Shown here one piece after another: positions 22,399 through 29,317 of a stretch of 30,986 nt of DNA (positions are counted from its first letter, which is position 1; each line of letters begins with the position of its first letter). Location of the stretch: positions 1 to 30,986 of the forward strand of contig CAKURH010000043.1 of assembly GCA_934675625.1 (NCBI GenBank). The letters run 5' to 3'. The notes below the pieces were generated by a model that was not told where the DNA came from, searched no databases, and saw nothing but the letters and a program-made list of their open reading frames with translations. This stretch comes from an uncultured Kiritimatiellota bacterium (GTDB lineage Bacteria > Verrucomicrobiota > Kiritimatiellia > RFP12 > UBA1067). The translations under genes and the position numbers were made by a program.

Positions 22399-24062
22399 TT
22401 CGCCTCTCCTTCCTTCAGTTCGCAGTTCACCAGGCGGACGTCGTGGCAGCCCGCCACGCCGTCCGGCGCCGGTGCATTGTGCGCGAAGCGGTTGCCCCGG
22501 AGATCAAGCCCCTTCACCGCCGAGGCAAAAATGCCGCGCGTGCCGTTGTCATGGAAGTCGCAGTCCCGAATCGAGATGTTCTCGTGAACGCCCGCCGGAT
22601 AGTCGGCCGCGCCCGCGTCGTGGCTCGCCTTGATGACGACCGCACCGAGATTGTGCCGCATCGGGCCAAGGCCGCAGTGCGCGAACTCGCAGTTCCGTAT
22701 CTCGACGTTCTTCGAGGGGCCGACCTCGTTCCACATTCTGATGTCCGGCGCGATGAGAAGCCCCGCATGAATGTGGCCGCTGAAGCGGCAGTTTTCGATC
22801 AACATGTCCGATGACTGCAAGAGGACGCCGCGCGAGCTGGAGTTCTCGAACGTGCAGTTGGAGATCCTGACCTTCGGATAGAACGCGCGGTTCGCAAGGA
22901 CGTCGCCGACCGCGAGCGTCCCCGTGAGGTTCGTCACACGTCCGTGTCCTCGGCGGTGTCCGTTGAGGACGAACCGCCCCTTCTCCAGAAACGTCTTCGG
23001 ATCGTAGACGACGATTTCGTCGCCCGCCCGCGCCCAGGCGTCGTCGTGCAGGATCTCGCCGGCATGGCGGTCGTGCCGCCGGATGTCAATCGCACCCGTC
23101 ACCGGATCGTACGTCTTGACGAAGCCCGCAAGCGAGTGAACGTTCAGCGCGTCGTCACCGAGCCCTCGGAAATGGCAATCGCGGAGAACCAGCTCGCCGG
23201 ACATCCCCTGCACGTGGATACCATCGACATTCCCCGGCATCAGCTCTCTCGCCCCCTTCGGCGCACGGACAGTAAACCGCTCGAACGTGGCGTTCCGGCT
23301 ACGCGCGCAGATCCGCACGCCGAAGCTCGCGTAGCGTTCCAGCGTGACGTCGCGGAAGACCATGTCGTCGCAATCGCTCAGCCGAAACATGTGACGGCCG
23401 GACTTCATGTAGCGGTAGACGATCCGCTGCCCCGGCTTCAGCCTCGCATAGTCATACCGCCACTGGGACGACCAACTGCGGCGCGGCCCCCGCACACGAA
23501 TCGTCCGCGCACCCACGATCTCGTACGGCGTATCGTCATAGCTCTGAATGACACCATCCGGCGTGCCGTCGGCCGTCACGGTGTCGGTCGATGCAAAGAC
23601 CTGCCGCGTGTCGAGCGGGAATCCCTCGTCCACGAGGACATCGTAGTGGTCATTCGCGGCATCGACCGCAACGACCGTCCCATTGCAGTTGACGGGACGA
23701 TCCGTCGTGAACGCAAGGTTCTCGAACGTGATCCCTTTGAGGTTGCGGCAGATGAAGCCCTGCGCGGAGCGCTTGCGCGCCTCGACGGGCTCGAAGCGAA
23801 TCACGAATCGCGCCCCCGTTTCACCGCGTATGAGAAGGTCGCGCCGATTGGTGACGACGAGTTCTGTGTCGATCGGGTAGTCCCCCGCCGCAAAACGAAT
23901 CTCCGCGCCGCCCGGCGCAACATCCAACGCCCGCTGGACGTCCATCCCCGGTGTCACGGGAACGACCGTTCGCGCCGTTGGCTGCGACAGGCCGACAAGC
24001 GGCAAAACCAACAAGCCAAGTGTAAGAGATTTCATCGGATTCATCGTAAGTTCTTTCATCAT
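22395..24062 (-). CDS. Exported right-handed beta-helix protein, GH110/pectate-lyase-like
   Basis: A 555-residue parallel beta-helix protein with signal peptide (MKSLTLGLLVLPLVGLSQP, after a short extension). VTPGMDVQRALDVAPGGAEI is the usual N-terminal block. Many helix rungs follow (VELRDCHF-type turns such as VRISNCTFENSSSRGVLLQS and NVEIRNCEFAHCGL). DGIHVQGMSGELVLRDCHFR then GLGDDALNVHS at about residue 302 resembles the catalytic region of GH110 alpha-galactosidases, which act on blood-group-like or plant galactans. That assignment is tentative. ATG 24062 has GGGAG 5 nt before it; ATG 24044 and 24035 are alternatives. It begins 10 nt after the likely original stop of the upstream surface protein. 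Confidence 0.75.
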   Translation of the reverse strand: MMKELTMNPMKSLTLGLLVLPLVGLSQPTARTVVPVTPGMDVQRALDVAPGGAEIRFAAGDYPIDTELVVTNRRDLLIRGETGARFVIRFEPVEARKRSAQGFICRNLKGITFENLAFTTDRPVNCNGTVVAVDAANDHYDVLVDEGFPLDTRQVFASTDTVTADGTPDGVIQSYDDTPYEIVGARTIRVRGPRRSWSSQWRYDYARLKPGQRIVYRYMKSGRHMFRLSDCDDMVFRDVTLERYASFGVRICARSRNATFERFTVRAPKGARELMPGNVDGIHVQGMSGELVLRDCHFRGLGDDALNVHSLAGFVKTYDPVTGAIDIRRHDRHAGEILHDDAWARAGDEIVVYDPKTFLEKGRFVLNGHRRGHGRVTNLTGTLAVGDVLANRAFYPKVRISNCTFENSSSRGVLLQSSDMLIENCRFSGHIHAGLLIAPDIRMWNEVGPSKNVEIRNCEFAHCGLGPMRHNLGAVVIKASHDAGAADYPAGVHENISIRDCDFHDNGTRGIFASAVKGLDLRGNRFAHNAPAPDGVAGCHDVRLVNCELKEGEAK

Positions 24063-26626
24063 TTCTCTCCCGTTACCGAAGGACCATGACAGTCCCCTTC
24101 GCCGGCGGACGCAGGGCCAAGCCGTTGTCGAGAACCTTGACGCGCCACGTCTTTCCGTCCCCCGCATCCACGCGGAAACCGGCCACGCCGCCCTCCAGCG
24201 TCAGCCTCGTCGCCTTGACGACCTGCCGCATGGCCCCGAACGCCGCGAGGTCGATGTTTTCCGGATCGACGATTCTGGTCGATGTTTTCCGGATCGACGA
24301 TTCTGACGGTCGCGTCGGACGGCAGCACGAGCTCGCCCTTCACGAACGGGAATTCGCCGCGCAGGAGCTCCGCCGCCGTGGCGCGGATGGCGTTGACGCG
24401 CAGGGAGCCGGTGAAGCCGGAGACCGTCCCGCCGCCCTGTACGAACGGCACGGGACGGCCCGACTGGTCGGTGCCGTTGAATTTCACCTCCGAGTCCTTC
24501 TCGACGATAAGCCCGGACTCCAGCGGGCGCCCATCATGCACCATGAAGCGCAAGTCGCCGCCATTCCTGACCGTGGTCGGCCCCAGATACGTGTTCGCGC
24601 CCTGGAGGATCAGCGCCGAGCCGGCGGCGCCTATCACTGTCAGCCCCTGCCAGCCGTCGGACGGCTGACCCTCGGCGACGATCGCGCAGGCGTAGGCCGT
24701 CTGCCCGTCGGGGCCCGCCACGGTCGCCGCCGCGCCGTCCGAGAGCCCCCATCCGCGCGACGTCACGACGATCTCCTTCGGCTGGCGCGTAACGGGGTCC
24801 AGCGCCAGGTAGGCGCTCGCGCCCGTGCAGCCGGTGATCCTGACGGGCGGAGCCTCCGCATACCGCAGCGCGGAAAAGCCCTCGTCAGACGGCAGGGAGA
24901 TCGACGCGATGCGCCGCCCCTCGCCCGGACGCTTCAGCGGCGCGCAGAAGTAGGACTCGACCCGCCTGCCGTCCACCCCGCCCTCGACGTCCGCCTCCCA
25001 GCACTCGCCCAGGTCGACCGTCAGACCGCCCTCGAACAGCGTGACGGCCGTCGGCTCGTAGCCACGGCCCGCACTGGCGCTCCCGAACCAGCCGTAGCCG
25101 TATGTCGGCCTGACGACGCCGCCGTCGAAGTTGAGGTAGAACGCGGCGGACGGGACGGCGTTCGACGTCGTGGCCTGCAGTCGCGGCGAGGACAGCGTCG
25201 CGCCGCCCGAGACGCTGACGGTCTCCTCCGTGCCCGCCGTGCGCGAGACCAGGAGCTGCGCCCCGTTCGCGACGCGAAGCGACGTGCCCGCGCCCCGGAC
25301 GGAGAGAGAGCCGGCATGGCCCTTGCCGCCGGAGACCGAATAGCCGAGGTGGACCTTGCCCGAGGCCACGACGGAGGCGCCGCCCGAGACGTCCCACGCG
25401 CTGCGGAAGCCGTCGCTCCCTATCTTCACTTCGCCGCCGATCGAATACTCTCCGCCCTTCAGGACCGTCAGCGAATCAAGGAAGCGCATGGACAGCCCGC
25501 CCCCGAACGAGACGGACGAGCCGGCGCACAGGCACTCCAGGAAGCCGTTCGCCGACGCGGGGCCGGACACGGAGACCTTCGCGCCCGCCGCCGGGCTCAG
25601 CTGGAGATGCCCGTGCGCCATCGCGATCGCCCCCAACGCGATCGACGCCCCCTGCAGGCGGGTGGCCCCGCGCCCCTGCAATGTCAGTTCGCCGCCGACG
25701 TCCAGTCCGCCCGCGAAGGTCGTCGCCGCGTTCACGTTGTTGACGTAGTTCGACAGGGACACGCCGTCCGCCGTCTCGACTGGCCCGGCCCAGAGGCGCG
25801 CGTCGCCGAATCCCGAAGAAGTCGGATCCTCGACGGCAAGGCTGCCGCCGCCCTCGACCCGGAGCCTCCAGTTCACGGGCTTCGCGGTCGTCCACCACCG
25901 CACGCGCGACCGCGCCACGAGGCGGTTCCTTCCGGGGTCGCCCGCCGACAGGTCGGTTCGCTCCAGGAGGACGGGGCCCTCGGCGATGACGTCGCCGTCC
26001 CCCGTGACCGCGCCGTCCTTCTGCAGCTGGAATATGCCCGCGCCGCGCTTCGTCAGGCTGTGTCCGCCCAGGGCCAGCGTCCCGTGGCCGAAGCCCGTCT
26101 CGACGCCCAGGTCCACAACGGCGTCGTCCGTCAGCGAGACGTCCCTGAACATCCGGTCCCACGCCACGCCCGAATTGCGCACGAGCGCACCCGTCGCGCC
26201 CGCGCACCCGCCGCCGCCCAGCGTCAGGGACGCGCACCACGGCTGTGCGCCGCGCGCCTCGTCCGACCCGCCCAGGTCCAGCGTCGCGCCGGGCCTGACG
26301 GTGATCGACGCCGGGGTGCCGAGGTTGCCGACGCGCGCCACCTTGAGAAGGCCGGTGTTCACCTCGACGGCGCCAGCGAACTCCGCGTCCCCGGGAGCCG
26401 TCAGCGTCAGCGTGCCGCCGCCGTTCTTGACGATCCGCGTGCACGAGCCGTCAATCACGGCCGCATGCTCCTGCGACTCACCCTCCGGCACGTCAAAGGT
26501 CAGGTCGTCGGCCCACAGCCCGATCGACCAGCCGACCGCCAGTGCCAACACGCCCAAGTGGCACCCCTTCAACCCAGGTGTACGGGGTGCCCACGCACCA
26601 CGATTCTCGAATAGGCAGAATTTCAT
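24059..26626 (-). CDS. Exported autotransporter-type beta-strand-repeat protein, frameshifted near C-terminus
   Basis: A surface or secreted beta-helix protein of 855 residues as read. After an unusual N-terminus (MKFCLFENRGAWAPRTPGLK) comes a hydrophobic signal core (LGVLALAVGWSIGLWA). GGGTLTLTAPGDAEFAGAVE then VNTGLLKV, and ALILQGANTYLGPTTVRNGG, match the PATR repeat of autotransporter-associated proteins. No C-terminal barrel follows. A 28-bp tandem duplication at 24250-24305 shifts the frame, so the last about 70 codons read as Arg/Gly-rich sequence. Without one copy the protein would continue as DLAAFGAMRQVVKATRLTLE to WRVKVLDNGLALRPPAKGTV and stop at 24073 (841 residues). Either the gene is broken here or the duplication is an assembly fault or phase switch. 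It heads the glycan operon; ATG 26626 follows AAAGG. Confidence 0.8.
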   Translation of the reverse strand: MKFCLFENRGAWAPRTPGLKGCHLGVLALAVGWSIGLWADDLTFDVPEGESQEHAAVIDGSCTRIVKNGGGTLTLTAPGDAEFAGAVEVNTGLLKVARVGNLGTPASITVRPGATLDLGGSDEARGAQPWCASLTLGGGGCAGATGALVRNSGVAWDRMFRDVSLTDDAVVDLGVETGFGHGTLALGGHSLTKRGAGIFQLQKDGAVTGDGDVIAEGPVLLERTDLSAGDPGRNRLVARSRVRWWTTAKPVNWRLRVEGGGSLAVEDPTSSGFGDARLWAGPVETADGVSLSNYVNNVNAATTFAGGLDVGGELTLQGRGATRLQGASIALGAIAMAHGHLQLSPAAGAKVSVSGPASANGFLECLCAGSSVSFGGGLSMRFLDSLTVLKGGEYSIGGEVKIGSDGFRSAWDVSGGASVVASGKVHLGYSVSGGKGHAGSLSVRGAGTSLRVANGAQLLVSRTAGTEETVSVSGGATLSSPRLQATTSNAVPSAAFYLNFDGGVVRPTYGYGWFGSASAGRGYEPTAVTLFEGGLTVDLGECWEADVEGGVDGRRVESYFCAPLKRPGEGRRIASISLPSDEGFSALRYAEAPPVRITGCTGASAYLALDPVTRQPKEIVVTSRGWGLSDGAAATVAGPDGQTAYACAIVAEGQPSDGWQGLTVIGAAGSALILQGANTYLGPTTVRNGGDLRFMVHDGRPLESGLIVEKDSEVKFNGTDQSGRPVPFVQGGGTVSGFTGSLRVNAIRATAAELLRGEFPFVKGELVLPSDATVRIVDPENIDQNRRSGKHRPRGVRGHAAGRQGDEADAGGRRGRFPRGCGGRKDVARQGSRQRLGPASAGEGDCHGPSVTGEK
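24250..24305. repeat. 28-bp perfect tandem duplication inside a coding region
   Basis: Bases 24250-24277 and 24278-24305 are identical 28-mers beginning GTCGATGTTTTCCGG and ending GATTCTG. Because 28 is not a multiple of three, it breaks the reading frame of the surface-protein gene; deleting one copy restores a plausible C-terminus. Confidence 0.95.
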
Positions 26627-26663
26627 TGCGCAACCTTTCTCTTTTATTTTGACAGACAGGGGT

Positions 26664-26672
26664 ATTATAGCA
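26664..26672 (-). promoter_or_regulatory. Extended -10 promoter of the exported glycan operon
   Basis: TGCTATAAT on the minus strand (26672-26664). Transcription would start near 26657, leaving a leader of about 31 nt containing AAAGG before ATG 26626. The same TTTGCTATAAT string serves the hicB-like promoter. TTGACG at 26686-26681 is too close to be its -35. Confidence 0.6.
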
Positions 26673-26684
26673 AATCCATGCGTC

Positions 26685-26740
26685 AAAAAACATAAAAATC
26701 AAGATTGAAAAAACATAAAATATAGAATTCTCATTTTATG
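26685..26740. promoter_or_regulatory. Direct and inverted repeats between divergent promoters, candidate XylR-like operator
   Basis: AAAAAACATAAAA occurs at 26685-26697 and 26708-26720, a 23-bp period. CATAAAAT (26714-26721) is inverted at 26733-26740 (ATTTTATG), running into the -10 of the regulator gene. The direct repeats lie upstream of the glycan-operon promoter, where an activator would bind; the inverted pair could mediate autoregulation. The region is AT-rich in an otherwise GC-rich window. Confidence 0.5.
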
Positions 26741-26747
26741 GTATAAT
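26739..26747 (+). promoter_or_regulatory. Extended -10 promoter of XylR-like regulator
   Basis: TTTTATGGTATAAT with TATAAT at 26742-26747. Seven nt later is an ATG (26755) that opens a 7-codon reading frame, so the transcript probably starts at or next to it. Confidence 0.65.
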
Positions 26748-26754
26748 GATGCCC

Positions 26755-26778
26755 ATGCCACAAAAAGCTGCCATATGA
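26755..26778 (+). CDS. Leader peptide 1 (7 codons), probably leaderless
   Basis: ATG 26755 starts MPQKAAI and stops with TGA 26776-26778. Its ATG is 7 nt after TATAAT, as for several genes here, so it may be the first codon of the mRNA. Its stop overlaps the ATG of leader peptide 2 as ATGA. Real translation is unproven; the frame is short enough to arise by chance. Confidence 0.35.
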   Translation: MPQKAAI

Positions 26779-26795
26779 AAAGACTGTCGCCATGA
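26775..26795 (+). CDS. Leader peptide 2 (6 codons), overlapping regulator start
   Basis: ATG 26775 starts MKRLSP and stops with TGA 26793-26795. The stop overlaps the regulator's ATG at 26792 as ATGA. With peptide 1 it makes a chain of two ATGA overlaps leading ribosomes to a start without a Shine-Dalgarno sequence. Translation is inferred, not shown. Confidence 0.35.
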   Translation: MKRLSP

Positions 26796-27997
26796 GCCGA
26801 AAGACCGTCCAGAACATCCTCGTCATCATCCCGACGGGCGACTACAGCGAGCGAATCAAGCTCAACGGCGTTCTCGAATACGCTCGTGACAAGGCCGGCA
26901 CCCGATGGAACCTCAGGCTCTGCGTCGGCGGGCACATCCGCCTCCCAACGCCCGAAGCGTGCCATGCCCGCTGCGATGGCATCATCGCCTACGTCCAAAG
27001 CGAGGCCGAACGGCGCGCGCTTCTCCGCTTCGCCCTGCCGACCGTCCTGATCGAAGACCAGTCCGAGCCGGGCCAGGTCCCGCACCGCACGGGCGTCGCC
27101 ACCATCCTCTGCGATCATGTCGCCGAAGGACGGACGGCAACAGCGTACTTCCTCTCCCGCCGCTTCAGGAACTTCGCCTTCGTCGGCACCGAACAGAAGA
27201 CCCCGTGGTGCGAACGGCGTCGGCAAGGCTTCGTGGATGCCCTCCACGAACAGGGCATGGACTGCGCGATTTTCGGCGGCAAGCCAGACCTCGGAACGTG
27301 GCTGAAAGCCTTGCCAAAGCCCTGCGCCGTCTTTGCCGTGCGCGACATGCGCGCGCGCGAAGTCCTCGACGCGGCGGACATGCGAGGAATCGCCGTGCCG
27401 CAGGAAATCGCCGTCCTCGGCGTCGACGACGACGAGATCCTCTGCACGACCGCACGCCCCACCCTCTCCAGCATCCCCACGTTCGACCGCTCGCTCGGCT
27501 ATGCGGCTGGGAAAGCGCTCAACATGCTGATGACCGGGCGCTCGAACGGCGGACTGATCAGAACCCGTCACGCAAACGTCGTCTCGCGGCAGTCCACCGA
27601 AACAGACGTCTTCGGCGACCCTTTCGTGGCAAAGGCCCTCGCTTGGATTCGCACACACCTGGACGCAGAACTCAGCGCCGAATCCGTCGCCCACGCCATC
27701 GGCTACTCCACGCCGGCCTTGAAAAGCCGATTCGCCCGCACGCTCGGCACGACCGTGAGCGAGCAAGTTCGGCGGATGCGCCTCCAAGGTGCACGCGACC
27801 TGCTGGCGAGCACAACCCTTTCCGTCGAGGAAATCGCCCTGCGGTGCGGCTTCTCCTGCACCTCCCACCTGGCGCTCCGCCTACGTCAGGCCGAGGGTCT
27901 GACGCCCCTCGCCTATCGTCACCGGCACAGCGAACTGTCGCCTGTGGTCACCAGCTCATCCGCGTCGGGACGCCGGCGCGCGCCATCACGGCCTTGA
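26792..27997 (+). CDS. XylR-like regulator of the glycan locus
   Basis: A 401-residue regulator with the XylR domain order. MSRKTVQNILVIIPTGDYSE and RIKLNGVLEYAR open a periplasmic-binding-protein-type sensor; FAVRDMRAREVLDAAD and IAVLGVDDDEILCTTARPTL are its second-lobe landmarks. Residues about 285-385 are an AraC-type DNA-binding domain with AESVAHAIGYSTPALKSRFA and VEEIALRCGFSCTSHLALRL. It diverges from the ten-gene minus-strand run, and repeats in the shared promoter are candidate binding sites, so it probably switches that locus on in response to a released sugar. No Shine-Dalgarno precedes ATG 26792; two tiny frames overlap toward it. Its final 50 nt overlap hisF in antisense, giving a Ser/Arg-rich tail. 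Confidence 0.88.
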   Translation: MSRKTVQNILVIIPTGDYSERIKLNGVLEYARDKAGTRWNLRLCVGGHIRLPTPEACHARCDGIIAYVQSEAERRALLRFALPTVLIEDQSEPGQVPHRTGVATILCDHVAEGRTATAYFLSRRFRNFAFVGTEQKTPWCERRRQGFVDALHEQGMDCAIFGGKPDLGTWLKALPKPCAVFAVRDMRAREVLDAADMRGIAVPQEIAVLGVDDDEILCTTARPTLSSIPTFDRSLGYAAGKALNMLMTGRSNGGLIRTRHANVVSRQSTETDVFGDPFVAKALAWIRTHLDAELSAESVAHAIGYSTPALKSRFARTLGTTVSEQVRRMRLQGARDLLASTTLSVEEIALRCGFSCTSHLALRLRQAEGLTPLAYRHRHSELSPVVTSSSASGRRRAPSRP

Positions 27998-28718
27998 TCT
28001 CGGCGAGCGTGCAGTCGCCCGTGTGGATCATGCCCGCGACGATGGCCGCGTCGGCCTGCGCCTCGCGGAAGACCGTGACAAGATGCTCCGGCCTGCCCGC
28101 GCCGCCGGACGCGACGACCGGCACGCCCACCGCCTCCGCGATGAGCCGCGTGACCGTCAGCTCGAAGCCCGCCCGCGTGCCGTCCGCATCGACCGAGTTG
28201 ACGACGATCTCGCCCGCGCCGAGATCCGCCGCGCGCTTCGCCCACTCGACGGCGTCCATCCCCGTGAACTCGCGGAAGCCCCGCGTCGTGATCTCGTAGC
28301 CGCTCGGACACCGCGCCGACTTCACCGGATCCATGCCGAGGACGACGCACTGCGCGCCGAACGCCTTCGCGCCCTCCGCGATGATCGCCGGGTTCTTCAC
28401 CGCGAGCGAGTTGACGGAGATCTTCTCCGCCCCCGCGAGAATGACGCGCTCCATGTCCGCCGTCGTGCGGATGCCGCCGCCGACCGCAAACGGGATGCGC
28501 ACGGCCTTCGCGACCGCCGCGACCATGCCGATGTCGATCGGCCGCCCTTCCGCCGAGGCCGTGATGTCGTAGAAGACAAGCTCGTCCGCCCCGCACTCGG
28601 AATACTTCACCGCCATCTCGACGGGATCGCCGAGGTCGACGTTGTTCTTGAACTTGACGCCCTTCGTGACGCGCCCGTTGCGCACGTCGAGGCACGGGAT
28701 CACACGTTTCGTCAGCAT
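27948..28718 (-). CDS. hisF: Imidazole glycerol phosphate synthase cyclase subunit
   Basis: A 256-residue (beta/alpha)8 barrel that, with HisH, converts the PRFAR intermediate to imidazole glycerol phosphate and AICAR in histidine synthesis. MLTKRVIPCLDVRNGRVTKG opens it, with catalytic Asp in CLDV. AVGGGIRT and VASGGAG are the phosphate-binding loops, and the second catalytic Asp lies in VVLGMDP. The segment after that Asp (PVKSARCPSGYEITTRGFRE) differs from the more common AIDAKR form. ATG 28718 is preceded by AAGGAG and overlaps the end of hisH by 7 nt, which fits tight coupling of the two subunits. A longer frame upstream merely covers hisH. Confidence 0.95.
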   Translation of the reverse strand: MLTKRVIPCLDVRNGRVTKGVKFKNNVDLGDPVEMAVKYSECGADELVFYDITASAEGRPIDIGMVAAVAKAVRIPFAVGGGIRTTADMERVILAGAEKISVNSLAVKNPAIIAEGAKAFGAQCVVLGMDPVKSARCPSGYEITTRGFREFTGMDAVEWAKRAADLGAGEIVVNSVDADGTRAGFELTVTRLIAEAVGVPVVASGGAGRPEHLVTVFREAQADAAIVAGMIHTGDCTLAEIKAVMARAGVPTRMSW

Positions 28719-29317
28719 GACAGCCACTCCTTGATGAGGTCGAGCCCGACGCGGCCGGACTTTTCGGGATGGAACTGGCTCGCCCAGAGCCGGCCCTTCT
28801 TCACAAGCGCGGTGAACGCAACGCCCGCATACTCCGCCACACCGACCGTGTACGGGCAAATCTCGGCATAATACGAATGAACGAAATAGTATTCCAACGG
28901 CTGGGAACGAGGACTTGAGGGACACGAGCGACACGAGGGACAAGCGGTCACCTGATTCCAGCCGATCTCCGGCACCTTGAAGCCCGCGACGTGCGGGAAG
29001 CGCCGCACCTGCCCCGGCAGGATGCCGAGCGTGTCGACGCCGCCGTCCTCCTCCGAACGGTCGAAGAGAATCTGCATGCCGAGGCAGATGCCGAGAAACG
29101 GCTTCGTCTCGGCGGCTTCGCGCACGGCCTCGACGAGCCCCAGTTCCCGCAGGCTCTCCATCGCGTGCCGCGCCGCGCCGACGCCGGGGAACACCACGCG
29201 GTTAGCCGCGCGGATCGCCGCCGGGTCGCGCGTCACGTCCGCCGCGACGCCGAGCGCATCGAGGGCGTAGCGGACGCTCGTCAGGTTCCCGGCCCGGTAG
29301 TCGACGATCGCCGTCAT
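28712..29317 (-). CDS. hisH: Imidazole glycerol phosphate synthase glutaminase subunit
   Basis: A 201-residue class I glutamine amidotransferase that supplies ammonia to HisF. The nucleophile is the Cys of GICLGMQ, and QFHPEKS holds the His and Glu of the triad. VFPGVGAARHAM and YFVHSYY are further HisH landmarks. Between GWNQV and YYFVHSYY lies a Cys/Ser/Pro-rich stretch (ACPSCRSCPSSPRSQP) encoded by three 9-nt repeats; it replaces the usual variable loop, so the enzyme is probably still active. ATG 29317 overlaps the TGA of the sigma-54 activator gene (ATGA) and has a run of G as Shine-Dalgarno. It is the middle gene of a regulator-hisH-hisF operon. Confidence 0.93.
   Translation of the reverse strand: MTAIVDYRAGNLTSVRYALDALGVAADVTRDPAAIRAANRVVFPGVGAARHAMESLRELGLVEAVREAAETKPFLGICLGMQILFDRSEEDGGVDTLGILPGQVRRFPHVAGFKVPEIGWNQVTACPSCRSCPSSPRSQPLEYYFVHSYYAEICPYTVGVAEYAGVAFTALVKKGRLWASQFHPEKSGRVGLDLIKEWLSC
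28916..28942. repeat. Three 9-nt repeats within hisH
   Basis: TGAGGGACA, CGAGCGACA and CGAGGGACA follow one another at 28916-28942. They are in codon phase with hisH and encode three Cys-Pro/Arg-Ser triplets in a surface-loop position. Confidence 0.85.

Noticed and set aside
24086..26614. 842-codon plus-strand frame opposite the surface protein
   Set aside because: Antisense shadow without domains; it is interrupted by the same duplication without consequence for any recognisable protein.
28916..28942. Cys-rich segment of HisH as a metal-binding site
   Set aside because: The Cys residues come from a 9-nt repeat and lie in a variable loop; no spacing typical of a metal site.
28719..28943. 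75-codon N-terminal extension of hisF
   Set aside because: It covers the hisH 3' part; MLTKRVIPCLDV is the canonical HisF start.
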